Source of the DNA: Galerina marginata
Lineage: Eukaryota > Basidiomycota > Agaricomycetes > Agaricales > Galerinaceae
DNA length: 64,000 nt
Assembly (NCBI GenBank): GCA_023014335.1
Contig: JAECYW010000018.1
Span: forward strand, 186,001-250,000
Reading direction: 5' to 3'
This document shows positions 11,229 to 23,101 of the stretch, piece by piece; positions within the stretch are counted from its first letter, which is position 1; the number at the start of each line of letters is the position of its first letter. The position numbers and the translations under genes were made by a program. The notes beneath the pieces were generated by a model. It did not search any database, was not told the origin of the DNA, and worked only from the letters and a program-made list of their open reading frames with translations.

Positions 11229-12216
11229 TTAAAGTTCCCGCCGGGTATCCAAGTAGGGGCCACTGAAGTGCAAGTTAATGAGTATTTTTCCTGAAACTGT
11301 GGCTTCGTTCAGTTTAAGTAAGCTTTTCAAGTGGCTTAGTGGCCCAGCTTCTTCGTGACTTTCTATTCTGAAGTTTGAACTCGTCTTCATTGCACGGCAA
11401 AAGGCTTGTACCAAAGAAGTAATGTCTTTGAGTGGATTGAGACGCTTATATGATTTTGCACGTCAGCTGGCATTGAGAGAGGCTGGATGGAATCAAAATA
11501 CCGGAACCATCACATGCGTGTGTCGTGCTGGGGCAAACTGCTGCGCTCCGACAGTGGTAGGCCCCTGCGACATGAACACAAGCTCTTCAACGACGCGGTA
11601 TGCGGTAATGACGCCGCACAGTATGCAATGCTGTCGACTATGATTTGCACCCAACGGAGTTGGGACGGAACAATCAATACCGATTGCCTCGCGAAGCAGT
11701 AGGTTGTTTGGTCGATATGTCGAAAAAATGCCCTGCTCGAAGCGCTCCATGCTACTCAGGTAACCCTTTAGCAAGACGAATATTAGTTGAATAAGAAGCA
11801 TGATGGGTTGGGTCAAATACTTGGGCAGCTGCGGGCAAGTCTTGGAGTGGTCCATGATCCAATCGAGTCGAAAACAGTGGTAATTGAAAAGGGTGGGCTG
11901 CCACCCTTATCGCCTGCGAACGTGCAACTCTAGAATCTACTAGCTGGAATGTAGCTAACGCAAGTTAATACGATTGACGAAAGAAGAGTATGCAAGTTGA
12001 AACCTCACCATTGGATGGCATGCTGGTAGTACGACTCCCCGCCACTGGCTGGTCGGGAGCGTCCATTAAATATTTAGGGTAGTGCAGGTGGCGGTCCAGT
12101 TGGGTAAAGGTTTTCCTGAGTGTAGTGCCACAGGCACGTGCGTCGGCCCGGGGCGTCTGTTTGTTGATCATAAATAGACTTGTGCTTAACTGAATGTTGA
12201 ACTTTGAATTGAACAA
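11229..12216 (-). pseudogene. Unrecognised minus-strand coding remnants
   Basis: Two minus-strand open stretches (11965-12216 with a good GTGAGG donor after MPSNG, and 11493-11855) plus a shorter one at 11229-11414. They do not join obviously into one protein and no family is recognised. Composition is closer to coding (balanced GC) than the AT-rich flank, so they may be remnants of a real gene cut by element insertions. Low confidence. Confidence 0.25.
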
Positions 12217-12263
12217 CCATCGTCTCGCCTCATATCAGCTTAAAGCCACTCATTCTCATTCTC

Positions 12264-12528
12264 ATGCCTAAGGTTTCTAATAAACGTCCTTCCCCACTCG
12301 GAATAGTTCCCATTGTGGAAGCGCGCCGTCGACGACCTCTTCCACCAGGCGTTTTGCCATCCAAAACCATCAGGTATTCGGAACAGTTAAGGGCTTCACT
12401 GAGGCTCAAAAATAACCCTATGGTATGGCGGAGGATCAACGTGAGTCTCATCTATGTTGTATGTTATTAATGAGAGACAAAATCTTTGTTTAGGGCCGTG
12501 CAAAGGAGCCGTCTGCGGAGTTCCTCAA
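12264..12528 (+). pseudogene. 5' exons of a gene interrupted by element E1
   Basis: An ATG at 12264 opens a basic, proline-rich exon (MPKVSNKRPS..) of 59 codons ending in a clean GTGAGT donor at 12441; a matching acceptor TTTAG leads to a second exon at 12494 that is cut after 35 nt by the left end of element E1. The sequence right of E1 (16119-16240) is open in one frame but does not join this exon in phase, so the gene is broken or some sequence was lost. Protein family not recognised. The exon at 16981-17535 may be the 3' end of the same gene. Confidence 0.4.
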
Positions 12529-13343
12529 TTACGAGTTCTTACGTAGTAAAAGAACTCGTTTTCCACACTTGATAGCAGAAGGAAATGATTCCTAACGCGA
12601 TGGTTGGAAATTCTCCCACTGCTTCATTTTTTGTGAGCGACCCTGAATTAAAAGTCTACAAACTTTTCTAATAGTGTTAAAATCATTACTGACCATGGGA
12701 ATGGTTGTCTGATGTCCGTTGCTTTTAGCTTTTGTTCCTGGACACCTAAACTAAGGTTAGGTTTTGTCAGTAACATGATTAAATATCATTTCCTTTACTT
12801 TGCAGTCGGTTAGATGCTCTTGTTCTGGTTACTATGGTTTATATATAGCTTATATAATTAAATACTGACTAAACATGATTCATGTCAGTTGTATATCACT
12901 ACTGGGGCCGGACTATTTTGACGAGAGTCAAAACGTCTGGGCACGTCGTTTGGGTTTTGCTCTCTCGTTTTGCCATCCCGTGTACCCCTCAATTATGAGA
13001 GCAAAATGTCATAGCAAAATCTAAGCGCCGTGACTTACCTTTTGACCACTGCGAAATTTCCCCACCTCTGTAGTGTATCTATTTATATGCTTCTAGATCA
13101 CTTCCACCGCATCCTAGTAATAAATAATACTGGTTGTAAATCTTGTTCAACTTCTCCTAGTACTTTCTGTATCCCTCAATGTTATACTTTTGTTTATAGT
13201 TGGTTTGAAATCAAACTCAGAAGAATTGACATCCTAAGGATAAACACATCAAAAACTTTAAACTTTGGAATGCCTTTTAAATATAAATGTAAGGTTTAAT
13301 ATTGATAACAAGCCAAATAATTTTTTTTTGTGTTGTGGCTGTG

Positions 13344-13900
13344 CTAACCCTAAGAGGACAGACCGGTCTGTCCTCTTAGGGTTAGAATCAAAAACACACC
13401 TAAAACTTTAAACTTCAGATATGCATTTTAAATATAATTCTGAGGTATATGATTTTTTTTTTTGTTGTGGCTGTGCTAACCCTAAGAGGACCGACGCGTC
13501 GGTCCTCTTAGGGTTAGAATCAAAAACACACCTAAAATTTTAAACTTCAGAAATGGATTTTAAATATAAATCTGAGGTTTCCTAGTGATAACAAGCCAAC
13601 TGGACTGTACTCATAGGGTTAGCACAGCCACAACAAAAATCATATTTGTCTTGGTATCAATATTAAACCTCAGATTTATATTTAAAATCCATTTCTGAAG
13701 TTTAAAATTTTAGGTGTGTTTTTGATTCTAACCCTAAGAGGACCGACGCGTCGGTCCTCTTAGGGTTAGCACAGCCACAACAAAAAAAAAATCATATACC
13801 TCAGAATTATATTTAAAATGCATATCTGAAGTTTAAAGTTTCAGGTGTGTTTTTGGTTCTAACCCTAAGAGGACAGACACGTCGGTCCTCTTAGGGTTAG
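13344..13900. repeat. Four long palindromes with telomere-like arms in E1
   Basis: 42-bp palindromes at 13344-13385 and 13476-13517 (perfect), 13728-13769 (perfect) and 13859-13900 (imperfect centre). Each arm starts CTAACCCTAAGAGGAC and so ends TTAGGGTTAG; centres are ACCGGT or ACGCGT. A half copy remains at about 13613-13620. The set is itself arranged as a larger inverted repeat (about 13300-13925) centred near 13620, with CACAGCCACAAC flanks pointing to the middle. Copies in E3 are at 25479-26035. Confidence 0.85.
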
Positions 13901-14334
13901 CACAGCCACAACAGAAAATATAAAATCTCTAATTTTACATTTAAAATATCAGTACTTGGTCAATTCTTGCAAAACTTATATCAAAAAAATTGTAAAATTC
14001 AGGCCTTTCTATGGGTATTTTGCACAGCCACAGGATACTCTGCAAAGCCACATTAAATATTGCCTTTGGTCTTTTTCAATTGTTGCTGGATCAATTCTGA
14101 CAAAAATAATATCAAACAAATTGTAAAATTCAGGCCTTTTAAATGTACTATTATTTATAAAACCAGCTTTGAAAAGGTTTCAAGAACTACCCTATTAAAC
14201 ATGATCTTGTGCTAACAGAAATAATATCCAAATAGGAATTTATATAAGCAGTTCTGTCTTTGGCCACATTCAATACAATTATTCCTAAGTATGAAGGATC
14301 CAGTATATAATACACTAGGGTAATCTTTTTATCT

Positions 14335-15125
14335 TGTCTTATCCTGTCTTATCTTATCTTATCTTATCTTATCTTATCTTATTGGATTAGATAAATCTGT
14401 GTGACTTGTAACATATGTCACATAGTTATAAACTGCCAGCTCATCACTTCTTTCTTTCTTCTTTACCAGCATGTCAGTCCACCCGGATAGGTCGATAGTG
14501 TACCACTCACTGGAGGGATACCATGACATGCTGGTCAAAGCTTACTAACTGTTGTCTCTTTCTTTTTAGATTCATTATAAGTTTGTATAAAGCAGAAAGG
14601 TGCTTTGCTGGCACTTTTCCCCCTTTTTTTCTGTGCTTTTTATGTAGTTTAAAACTTAATAGACTCAATACTAACTAGCTAAATATGAGTCTTTAATGTA
14701 CTTTCATTAGTAGATAGTCCCTAGTATAGATTCTGAGGCTGGAAGAGTGCTTTGCTGGCGCTTTTTTACCTCTTTTTTATCTTTTTGTGTAGAGTAAAAC
14801 TTGATAGACAGTAGTATATAGCTAGATATATGTTTTTAGGGCACTTTTATTTGTAGATAGCTCTCTTTTCTAGCACAGGTCATGTCAGTTGACTGTGTGT
14901 GGGCTAGAAAAGTGCTTTGCTGGCGCTTTTTTTACCTTTTTTTTACCTTTTTGTGTCAAGTAAACCTTGATAGACAGTAGTAAATAGCTAGATATATGTT
15001 TTTAGGGCACTTTTATTTGTAGATAGCTTTCTTCCTAGCACAGGTCATGTCAGTTGATTGTGTATAGGCTAGAAAAGTGCTTTGCTGGCGCTTTTTTATC
15101 CTTTTTTTTTGCTTTCTGTGTGGAT
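14335..15125. repeat. TTATC microsatellite and four GTGCTTTGCTGGCGC repeats in E1
   Basis: A TTATC pentanucleotide tract lies at about 14335-14381. After it, the sentence GTGCTTTGCTGGC(A/G)CTTTT occurs four times, near 14600, 14749, 14910 and 15074, as tandem direct repeats of roughly 150-160 bp. Farther right (15310-15900) the words GACCAG and CTGGTC are strongly over-represented. All of this recurs in E3 at +12135. Confidence 0.7.
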
Positions 15126-16240
15126 TAAAACTTGATATAAAGCAATAACTTACTAGATTTATATCTTTAGACTACTTTTACAAATGCATAGCAAGCATAA
15201 GTACTGTGTACAAGCTAAACTAGTGATTTTCTGGTTTATACCATAAAATGCATTTTTTTATTACCTTTTCAATGAGTTCAGGATCAGCCCAATCTAGTAT
15301 TTTGAAGTCCGGTCCTAAGACTGGAAAATCCTGCAAAAAGACCAGACCAGACTGCAAAAATACTGGACCAGCAGTCTGGTCTTTTGATATTTGAGAATGA
15401 AAAACTGGAAAAAAAACCAGTCTTTGAGGACCAGTTTTCGGTCCTAGGACCTGTCCAAACCAGTAGTTTTGTAGCCCTTATTTTTTCCTTTAAAACGCAC
15501 TATGTATCATAATTTTAGACAAAGTTCACACTGAAAAATAAAAAAAAACATTTTGAAACTCCCAAAAGAGTAGGAAATGGTGAATATTTCCGTATAATTG
15601 CCAATTCTCAATGGAATTTAATGTTCTTGGACTCGTTTTAAAGGTATATATAGTCTCTACAAATTATATTCATATATCTACACTAAATCTTGATGTTAAT
15701 GTATCAAAAAACCAGTTGAGACCAGCTGGCAACTGGTTAAAACCAAGACTGGTCCAGGACTGCAAAAAACCAATGAGGACTGGTCCTCATCAGTCCAGTC
15801 CAGTTTTCTGAACATTTATAAATTTCTAGGACCAGTTAAAGTCCCCGTGCTTGCCAAAAATGTGAAAAAACCAGACTGGACCAGACTTCAAAACACTAGT
15901 CCAATCAGATAACATCTCACTTTGTTATTAATCAATTACTGAGACATAGTACATGAGGACTTGTTTTTGCCATGTGCTGCTACTCTATACAGGTAAAAAT
16001 ATGATAAAATCTATCTTTGATATACAACCCAATAATATATTGAAAAAGCTTTGATAAAGAGAATTAAGAAGAAAAAGAACTCGTATTTGCCATGCAGAGC
16101 AATGGCCTCTTAACAAGTTTAAAGTACATTGCATCGGTTCAAGGGATGGCCCTTAAGACCATCGAGGCCCAGGCATGTCTTCACTTTCTCTTGTGCATAC
16201 AAAGCCACTCATCGCCGTCCATTTTAGCTCATGGAAGATT

Positions 16241-16829
16241 ACTTGGTCAGAGGCCATTGCTGCACATGGCAAAAACAAGTTCTTACTTTCAAGGTGAGTC
16301 CGACTATAAATAAAGGTTAAATAAGTAAATAATGCATAGTCCGCTCAAATCTGAACCGATTGGGATGATCTTATACTCAAAAAAAGCAGGAAAATGAGGC
16401 GATTCTAGCAAGCCTAAAATCAACTGGTCACGTGACCAGGAAGGCCCTGATTTTTACACCATGACATCATTACAAAACATATGTAAATATTTGTACATTA
16501 TTCTAGATTGGTCTGGGCAACACATTTTAGCATATCTAGCTCACTGAAATCTGTTTTAAGTGTAAATTCACACAAATTTGCGCTTTTTGGGTTGTGTGAA
16601 CAGGTCACATGACCTAATCGTCCCTGGATACACATGCCACATGAAAGCCCTGATTTTTACGAATTTTTTGATACCAAGATCATAGAAATTGGCCCAGTAA
16701 TGGCTGAGATACAGAAACCATGCAGGGTCACTATATGAGTGAGAGTATTTCCGTCCTCGGCGTTAGGAATGTTTTCTGCCTGCTATGCAGGCCGGAAAAC
16801 AAGTTCTTTTACTACGTAAGAACTTGTAA
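16241..16829 (-). mobile_element. Element E6: 589-bp short member of the E family
   Basis: Begins ACTTGGTCAGAGGCC and ends with the terminal hairpin ..AAGAACTTGTAA, both as in E2 but on the other strand. The interior shares the CTGGTCACGTGACCAG palindrome and the GGGATGATCTTATACTC stretch with E2. The junctions are ..GATT before and TCC.. after, giving no target duplication. It separates the E1-proximal fragment of the broken gene from its 3' part. Confidence 0.65.
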
Positions 16830-16980
16830 TCCTGGCTCGTTTAGTAATGAAAAAGACATATACCTCGCTCTACGCGTCGTCTGTTCGCACCACGACGCTG
16901 CCCGTCACGGGTTGAACGCAAAAGTATGTCCCCGCACACTATCCTTGCGACTTAGTCTGAATTGTGCTCCTGCTAATAGG

Positions 16981-17535
16981 AGAAACGCCGTGCTGCATTC
17001 ACACAACCAACCCTGCCCTCGCCAAAGAAGCCTGCAGTACCCTCCCCAAAGCTACAAGCAGGGTCCACGTCAAAGCGACCCGTAGGGTCATCGTCGAGTC
17101 GACCTGCAGAGACCGCTTCAAATCGACCTACGAGTTCCTCTTTGAGTCGACCGGCAGGGTTCGCTTCCAATCGACCCGCAGCGTCCTCGTCAAGTCGACC
17201 TGTATGGCCCGCTTCAATTCGACCCGTAGCTCCCGCGTTTGCACGATCGGTGGCTCCGGCACCGGCGGTCAGGGAAGAAGATGTCGATATGGATGGCGCT
17301 TGTGCTGTCCAACAGTTTCTCTCTTCTTGTCGGCCGAACATGGCGCACCTACTCCCACATTTTTTGGCGTTTGGAATACAAAATGACGCGCACCTGCATG
17401 CGCTGTCCAACTGGTCTGAGGAAGCTATCTTTGACGGCCTTGGGCGCGTCGCTGACCACGCACGTCTTGCCGGAAAACGCCTTACTGAGTTCCAAAAATT
17501 TGCGATTTATGTGCAACTCCAAGAAATTGCCTAAC
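16981..17535 (+). pseudogene. 3' exon of a proline/serine-repeat protein, disrupted upstream
   Basis: After an acceptor ..TAATAG an open exon runs from 16981 to a stop at 17535. It starts EKRRAAF, continues with six or so copies of a 30-bp minisatellite (about 17065-17245) encoding repeats like SNRPT-SSSLSRPAGFA, then an acidic VREEDVDMDG linker and a C-terminal domain FLSSCRPNMAHLL.HFLAFGI...W... ending VQLQEIA. The C-terminal domain resembles uncharacterised mushroom proteins that are multicopy near transposons; this is from memory and not named. Upstream exons are separated by E6 and E1, so the gene is probably dead. Confidence 0.5.
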
Positions 17536-17822
17536 AGCTCTTTCTTGCATAATTTCTTGGGACTGATCACTCATCTGCATAATTCCATGTAACTGTAGCA
17601 TATTGATTCTTGGGCCTTAAAATATTTGATTCTTGGACCTTAAAATTGGAATGGCATTAAAACGACATGTGGTGAACGCCTTGCCTTGCGCCTGTGTACA
17701 GCCACGCAAAAAAGTGGGAAGGAAAGGGAGGTGAAGCAAACAAGTACTTGGGTTGGTTATGTAACGCAATCAAGTTTATATTTGCATGAATATTGACAAA
17801 GTGCAAAAATGCAAAAATCGTA

Positions 17823-19861
17823 TCAAAAAATTCCGACGCCTGCTTCAATTTCAAGCAAGTCTACAACAGGACCCGCCCTGAGCTCCTTCCTCTGCCTATC
17901 CGTGAGCTGCTTGTACCAGTCGGGGTCGTAGAAGTTGCTGGGCAATCCAGGTAAAGCATTCCTTGCTGTCTCTGTCAGATTATTTCTCCGCTTGTGTAGG
18001 CGCGGGGGATTACCTGGCCTCGTATTGTTGTAGGCTGTCTTGACATTGCGATCTCGGTCGACAATGATCATCCTTGCAGTCAACGACTTCCGTCGCCAGC
18101 CTACCCGCTTTACAAAATACACCTTTCGCCCGTCAGCCTCGAGCTCACTTTCGTCAGAACTCATTCCACCAGCTCCGAGGGCCTCCAATATCCCGTCCAA
18201 ATGCTCCCATATGGCCTTTGGTTCCCCTCTTTGCGCCATCATATTTTGGACAGTGATTCTGCTCCTTGTCTCGAATATCTGTTGACGTGCCCATGTTGGT
18301 CGATGCCGTCAGAATAAATGAAGTACCTTACCTCATTTCGTCGGCTGTTCCGCCTTTGCTGCCTGAGGACCCGGGTGTGTTTAGCAAGGCATCGATAGCT
18401 CAGCTGTCCGTCGGTTTCTCCTGGCAGCCTGATCCCTTGCTTGGCCTTCTTGTGAAGTCTGAACACTCTGTCAAAGAACATGTCAGATATATCTTCCTGG
18501 TCTTCTTCGTCGTTTATTGTAAACTTCTTTGTATACTCTTCCATAAATATCAATAGTAACGCATGATTCCATGCGCCCTTGATGTCAGAAAAGTCGGGAA
18601 GATACGGGGAAGTTGGGCCCATTGTTTCATCGTTTCTGAAAGCTCGAATTTCCCCAGCGGACGCGAGTGGCTTGACAAGAATGTCGGCGTCCTTCGTAAT
18701 GTCAAATAGTGCATTCATAAGTTCGCGTACCGATGCCTAGGTGGCCGATCAGCGTTTAAAGGCCATTTGAAACACAGGGGGTCTTACCAGTCTTGCATTT
18801 CGATCAGGCGTTGTGAACCTTTGAGGAGGGAGTTTGAATTCGTGGGACTTCGGGACCCCATACTTCTTTGTACGTGAAGTTTGAGTGGAAGACAATTTTT
18901 CAGCTAGATGCGCGACGCAGGCTGTGAGAGAAGAAATGGTTCTTTCCAAGCTTCCCAGCTTCAAAAAATGTCAGTTGCTTGATGGACGCAACCCCTTGTC
19001 GACTCACGTTAACTTCCGAATCTATTCCAGCGCTACCGTGCGGCAGGTTTATATTCGGCGTTCCTGTAGGAGTTGCCGAAGTCGATGCGTTACTGCTAGT
19101 ACGCATGGCCTTGAGACGCAGAACTGGCCCAGCGCTGATCATTGTCCTTGGAAATTGAATTCCTGCCAAATCTACGGGGGTGAGAGCGGATAGAACATCT
19201 TCCATCTCTTCAGCCTACAAAAATGAATCCAAATTGAGGCTGTTAGACGGAGAAAGAACGATCAAGGCTTTACCTCGTCCTGATCCTCGTCCTGATCACT
19301 CTCGTCTCCCGTATCGTAAGGGTCGTCCACCTTGCTGTTTACATGGGGCATTGGAACGTCCACCGCATTGCTGGGGCCGCTTTTCGGTTCTTCCTCTTGT
19401 TCCTTGTCCTTTCCCTTTATAAGACGCATCGAGACATCTTGTCCGCCGCTAGAAGACTCGTTTTGTGCCGTCCGCCTCTGGGCCGTCTCGAGCTGCTGTG
19501 ACAAGGATCTCGCTTCATTTTCTGCCCTTTCTGCCCTGGCATTTGCTTGGGCCATCATGCTGTTCATTCGTTCGGCATCCCCCAACAGCTTCGCCATTTT
19601 CTGTTCTGTTTCCTGGGCCTAGTCGCTAGTCAGTTTCAGGCTTTCGTTGCTGCTACCTACTTACCCTAGCCATCATTTGCTGCATTTGACGGAAATATCC
19701 TGCATTGTCGGGCAGAACTTCCCATTGGCTTTCCTAAGTGCAATAGGTGAGCATAGGTGGACGCTCCAGTACTATCATAGGGTACATTAACATACCGATT
19801 GCATGTCGAAATCTGGGCGGTCATTGGCATTAATTTGGTCCATCGCGTGATCTGGATCCAT
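17823..19861 (-). CDS. Seven-exon coiled-coil protein, multicopy mushroom family
   Basis: Minus-strand exons 19796-19861, 19665-19733, 19274-19618, 19008-19214, 18788-18958, 18332-18736 and 17823-18278 join with every intron in phase 0, giving 572 residues with no stop. Parts: short N-terminus MDPDHAMDQ, a coiled coil rich in Ala/Glu/Arg (residues about 55-95), an acidic DESDQDEDQDE stretch (about 150-160), a second helix (about 230-255), a KKAKQG basic patch, and a C-terminal domain with MSSDESE and GLPSNFYDPDWYKQL. I know the C-terminal pattern only as an uncharacterised, highly repeated protein of Agaricomycetes. A truncated relative lies at 23870-24330. Function unknown. Confidence 0.75.
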
Positions 19862-20219
19862 TCCAGCAAAGGGGCACCTCGAAAAGGCGGGAGAAAGGAG
19901 AGGCAAGGGAGGCGAGAAAGACAGGAAGGCACATTTACTGCCTTAATAACAACGGCTTGAGTCACTCATTGCCCCTGTCCCACAGCACTCTGAGTCATGT
20001 CAAGCGTTCAGCGGCTCCCCGCCAGAGGGCTCGCTGGCAGGGAGGCGGGAGCGAAGGCGCAACATGCTCAGGGTCTGGCGCTGGATCAGCGGCACCAGCC
20101 ACACTTGCAGCGCCCATCGGAGCTTTCCCACGATTCTCACCTAGCTGCACAAAACGTCGCATAGAATAGTTTTTGAGTAGTCTTTCCCTTGTGTTTCCTT
20201 GCGATTATCAGACAGCTGT

Positions 20220-20628
20220 TTGAAAGTTCTTACGTAGTAAAAGAACTTGTTTTCCGGCCTGCATAGCAGGCAGAAATGGTTTCTAACGCAATGGTTGGAA
20301 ATTCTCCCACTGCTATAGTGACCCTGCATGGTTTCTGTATCTCAGCCATTACTGGGCCAATTTTTATGATCTTGGTATCAAAAAAATCGTAAAAATCAGG
20401 GCCTTCCTGGTCACGTGACCAGGCCGTTTTAGGCTTGTTAGATCCGCCTCATTTTTCTGCTTTTTTTGAGTATAAGATCATCCCAATCGGTTCAGATTTG
20501 AGCGGACTACATATTATTTACGTATTTAATATGTATTTATTTAATTACAGTGTAAGTCTTCCAGCACTGCCTCACCCCAAAGTAAGAACTTGTTTTTGCC
20601 ATGCGCAGCAATGGCCTCTGACCAAGTT
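20220..20628 (+). mobile_element. Element E2: 409-bp short member of the E family
   Basis: Left end TTGAAAGTTCTTACGTAGTA (slightly decayed TTAC start) with the GGCCTGCATAGCAGGC palindrome, right end ..GCAGCAATGGCCTCTGACCAAGT. Close relative of E6 in the opposite orientation, and its last 120 bp match the right end of E4. It ends 60 bp downstream of the F-box gene stop codon. Confidence 0.65.
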
Positions 20629-20687
20629 GTTTAGACTACGTACCAAAAAATATAACAAACTACCGACTATGTAAATTTAAAGCTGTC

Positions 20688-22553
20688 CTAGCCTGTCCAA
20701 AATTCTGCATATTGAACGGCGGAGTCTCCATAATCAGCTGCAACCAGTTTTGACGACTCCAGTCGACTGAGATAATCACCCTGGCTCTGAAACTTCATAT
20801 CACTGACGAAAGGCCGAAGTATGCCTGATATCTCCGGAAGATTGAGTTCAAAAGCATTGCAGCGATCGGGTAAACGCTGAACCGAAAGAACCTTCAGCTT
20901 TGCCAGGCCAAGAGTGGGACCGATCGTCTGCTTTATGCTTATAAATTGTAGCAACCCTGTAAGTGTGAAATAGCCATCAACTTCACATATGAACTCTTCT
21001 AGACGTGGACAAAGGGAGTTGGTGTCATTCCTGGCGAAACGTTCCAAGAGCAGGTCATCGATCCTGAAGTGCTTCGCAATGCGCTCTTCGTCACGTTCAT
21101 TGTGGCCAATTTGTTCGTCGCGCTGGTCTTGTTCGTTTCGTTCGTAGTCTTTTCGATGCCAACCGCGCTGCCCAACGGTCAACGACGCCAAATAAGGACA
21201 ACGACGAAGGCTTTCCAGGAAAAGATGGTCACTAAGAAATTCGGAGTCGATTGTTAGTTTTCGAAGAGTCCCTCCGGCCCGAGAAACGATTGCCAGGCAG
21301 CTGGAATGCTCTCGACATTTTACATTGATGCTGCAGAAGTTGAGTTCTTCTAACATGGGTATGTCCAGCTTCTCAGCGAAGGGCTCTATATCGACTCTCT
21401 CCCCGATCGACAAACGTTGGAGAACGGGAAGATGCATGACTGGGATATCAAAGTCGTCTTCGAACCAGGAAGGTCCAAGTTTGATCGAGCAGTGTATCAA
21501 ATTCGGGCATGATTTGAGGATGGAAGACGCCTTGCACAAGGTCAAGAATGGAGAGTGACGAAGAAATCGGGGATCGGGTGCCCCGCCGATTTCCAGATGG
21601 GTGAAAAGCGACCAATTAATTCGGATGGCCGTTGGGTCGAATATATCTTGGAGCATTGAAAGCTTTCTGAGGGAAGGCGCCATGAATAACTCACTTTCAA
21701 CCCATAGTGAGGGTGTAAACGGCCGCGGACGATCGCCTGGAGGACGTTCGAAATGAAGGAATAACGACTCGAGGGCACAAAGATCACCTGCAGGAATGGA
21801 GGCTATTTTGTGCAACGAGGCGCCTGGTGCCTGTAAAAACAAACTCCTCCAACGAGAGGAATATGGGACCAGTGATTCGCTGTAGAAGTCAAAAAATGTG
21901 GGTGAAATTGGACTCTTGCTGCCGTAAAGAGAAATGTTGACGGTGAGTGAGCTTGACCGTTCAAGCCATTTAAGAAAGGCTGAAGCACGCCTTTCGTGGA
22001 ACGCTTGGGCTGCTGGGCGGTCCTCGTTGACAAGGGGGATATGGACTGATGACCAAAGCGTTGGCGTCGAAATAGCGAGTTGACGCCAGCGGCTACAGAC
22101 TTGTGTGAAAACTAAAGGAGGGGATTGTATTTTTAGAGATGGATTCAAATCCGTAGGAAGGCTATGTTGGAATATCTCCCTGAGAATATCGTCCGGAAGG
22201 CGTCGAGGAAGGGTGATAAGGGATCGCCAATTAGCCAATTGATGGGCAAGTTCTTCATGCTTACTTCCGAGGATTTCAACCTGTTTTTCCAGACGCAGCA
22301 TTTCATCTTTGATCCGATTGAGAGTCCCAGAGGCCTGAATCAGCGAGGCCTGAATCAACAAAGTTTCTGCATCGGATGGGATGTAATTTGATCCCAAGTG
22401 GTCCGCGAAGGGGAATGAGGATTGATAGAAACTCGTTTTTAAGTCGGTGCCAACTAGAATTGGGGAGGAAGATATAGGAGCTAGAGACCTCAGGCTAAAT
22501 TTTTCCCAAATTTGGCGGATTCGAGAACAAAAATTGACGAAAATCCTGTCCAT
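20688..22553 (-). CDS. F-box protein with leucine-rich C-terminal region
   Basis: Single open frame of 621 residues. A short N-terminal region is followed by a coiled coil (residues about 75-108), then an F-box (about 114-170) with LPRRLPDDILREIFQHSLP and VFTQVCSRWRQLAISTPTLWSSV, the signature of the large F-box families of mushroom genomes, where it would link to SKP1 in an SCF ubiquitin ligase. The rest is irregular leucine-rich repeat sequence that would recognise substrate. A charged insertion (RNEQDQRDEQIGHNERDEER, about residue 467) interrupts the repeat region. Intact start and stop; no intron needed. The substrate is unknown and such genes are often lineage-specific. Confidence 0.88.
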   Translation of the reverse strand: MDRIFVNFCSRIRQIWEKFSLRSLAPISSSPILVGTDLKTSFYQSSFPFADHLGSNYIPSDAETLLIQASLIQASGTLNRIKDEMLRLEKQVEILGSKHEELAHQLANWRSLITLPRRLPDDILREIFQHSLPTDLNPSLKIQSPPLVFTQVCSRWRQLAISTPTLWSSVHIPLVNEDRPAAQAFHERRASAFLKWLERSSSLTVNISLYGSKSPISPTFFDFYSESLVPYSSRWRSLFLQAPGASLHKIASIPAGDLCALESLFLHFERPPGDRPRPFTPSLWVESELFMAPSLRKLSMLQDIFDPTAIRINWSLFTHLEIGGAPDPRFLRHSPFLTLCKASSILKSCPNLIHCSIKLGPSWFEDDFDIPVMHLPVLQRLSIGERVDIEPFAEKLDIPMLEELNFCSINVKCREHSSCLAIVSRAGGTLRKLTIDSEFLSDHLFLESLRRCPYLASLTVGQRGWHRKDYERNEQDQRDEQIGHNERDEERIAKHFRIDDLLLERFARNDTNSLCPRLEEFICEVDGYFTLTGLLQFISIKQTIGPTLGLAKLKVLSVQRLPDRCNAFELNLPEISGILRPFVSDMKFQSQGDYLSRLESSKLVAADYGDSAVQYAEFWTG

Positions 22554-22559
22554 TTAGGT

Positions 22560-23100
22560 GCGAGTTGCGATGGGTTGAGTCGTTAGCAAAGCGTTTCCAA
22601 GCATCGTCCATGTTCTGGCTTTTTGAAGACAAAGTTTGTTGCATTGTTCCGACTAGACGTTCCTGGCACAACTGGCCATGGAGTCATTTTCCATGGAGTC
22701 ATCATGCATGCCGCAACTGCTCGTGTTTCGCGCTCTCAAAGGACCAAGCCGTGCTATTCGCGCCAGGGCTGCAACCGCCGCGACCGAGGTTTGCTGGACC
22801 AAGAGTCTAGGGACATCCGCATTCGCCATTTGACTCGCTCTCGGAGACGGTGTTGATATTCGCGCCAGGGCTGCGGCACCTCGACCGACAATTTCAGGCT
22901 GTGTTTCGCGCTCAAAGCCAGGGCTGCGACCGACGCGACCGATGCTTCCTGGGCCTAGTGTTCAGGGATGTCCACATCCACCCGTTTCACTCGAGTTTGA
23001 ATCGGTTTTTCTCCACACTCGCAGTACCTTTATCTCTCACCCAAATTTATTGGTGAAGACTATTTACCCATCCGCCGAATTCTCAACGCCTGGAGTCACA
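22560..23100. repeat. Decayed direct repeats around a GCCAGGGCTGC word
   Basis: A unit beginning CGCGCCAGGGCTGC..CGCGACCGA and ending in ..GGGACATCCGCATTCGCC is seen at about 22758-22840, 22859-22890 (partial) and 22918-22995. Short open frames here are products of the repeat. No gene supported. Confidence 0.4.
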
Positions 23101-23101
23101 C

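Larger units (their letters stand above)
12529..16118 (+). mobile_element. Element E1: 3.59-kb non-autonomous Helitron-like element
   Basis: Left end TTACGAGTTCTTACGTAG.. and right end ..AATGGCCTCTTAACAAGT match the ends of E2, E3, E4 and E6. Read on the minus strand, the element begins ACTTGTTAAGAGGCC and ends in a strong hairpin (AGTTCTTTTACTACGTAAGAACT core) followed by TAA and then host T; the first seven bases recur inverted inside that hairpin, as in the asymmetric terminal repeats of Helentron/Helitron2 elements. No target duplication is seen. The interior has no supported gene. It is the twin of E3: same sequence wherever compared, except a 10-bp gap after 12721. It interrupts a coding exon. 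Confidence 0.65.

Noticed and set aside
13030..13299. An 89-codon open frame present identically in E1 and E3 (second copy 25165-25434).
   Set aside because: Identity reflects the twin elements as a whole; no domain, AT-rich composition, and the frame overlaps the repeat head. Not enough for a gene.
16092..16313. A 73-codon open frame spanning the right end of E1 and the left end of E6.
   Set aside because: It starts in one element and ends in another, so it is a chance fusion; only the 122 bp between them could be older coding sequence.
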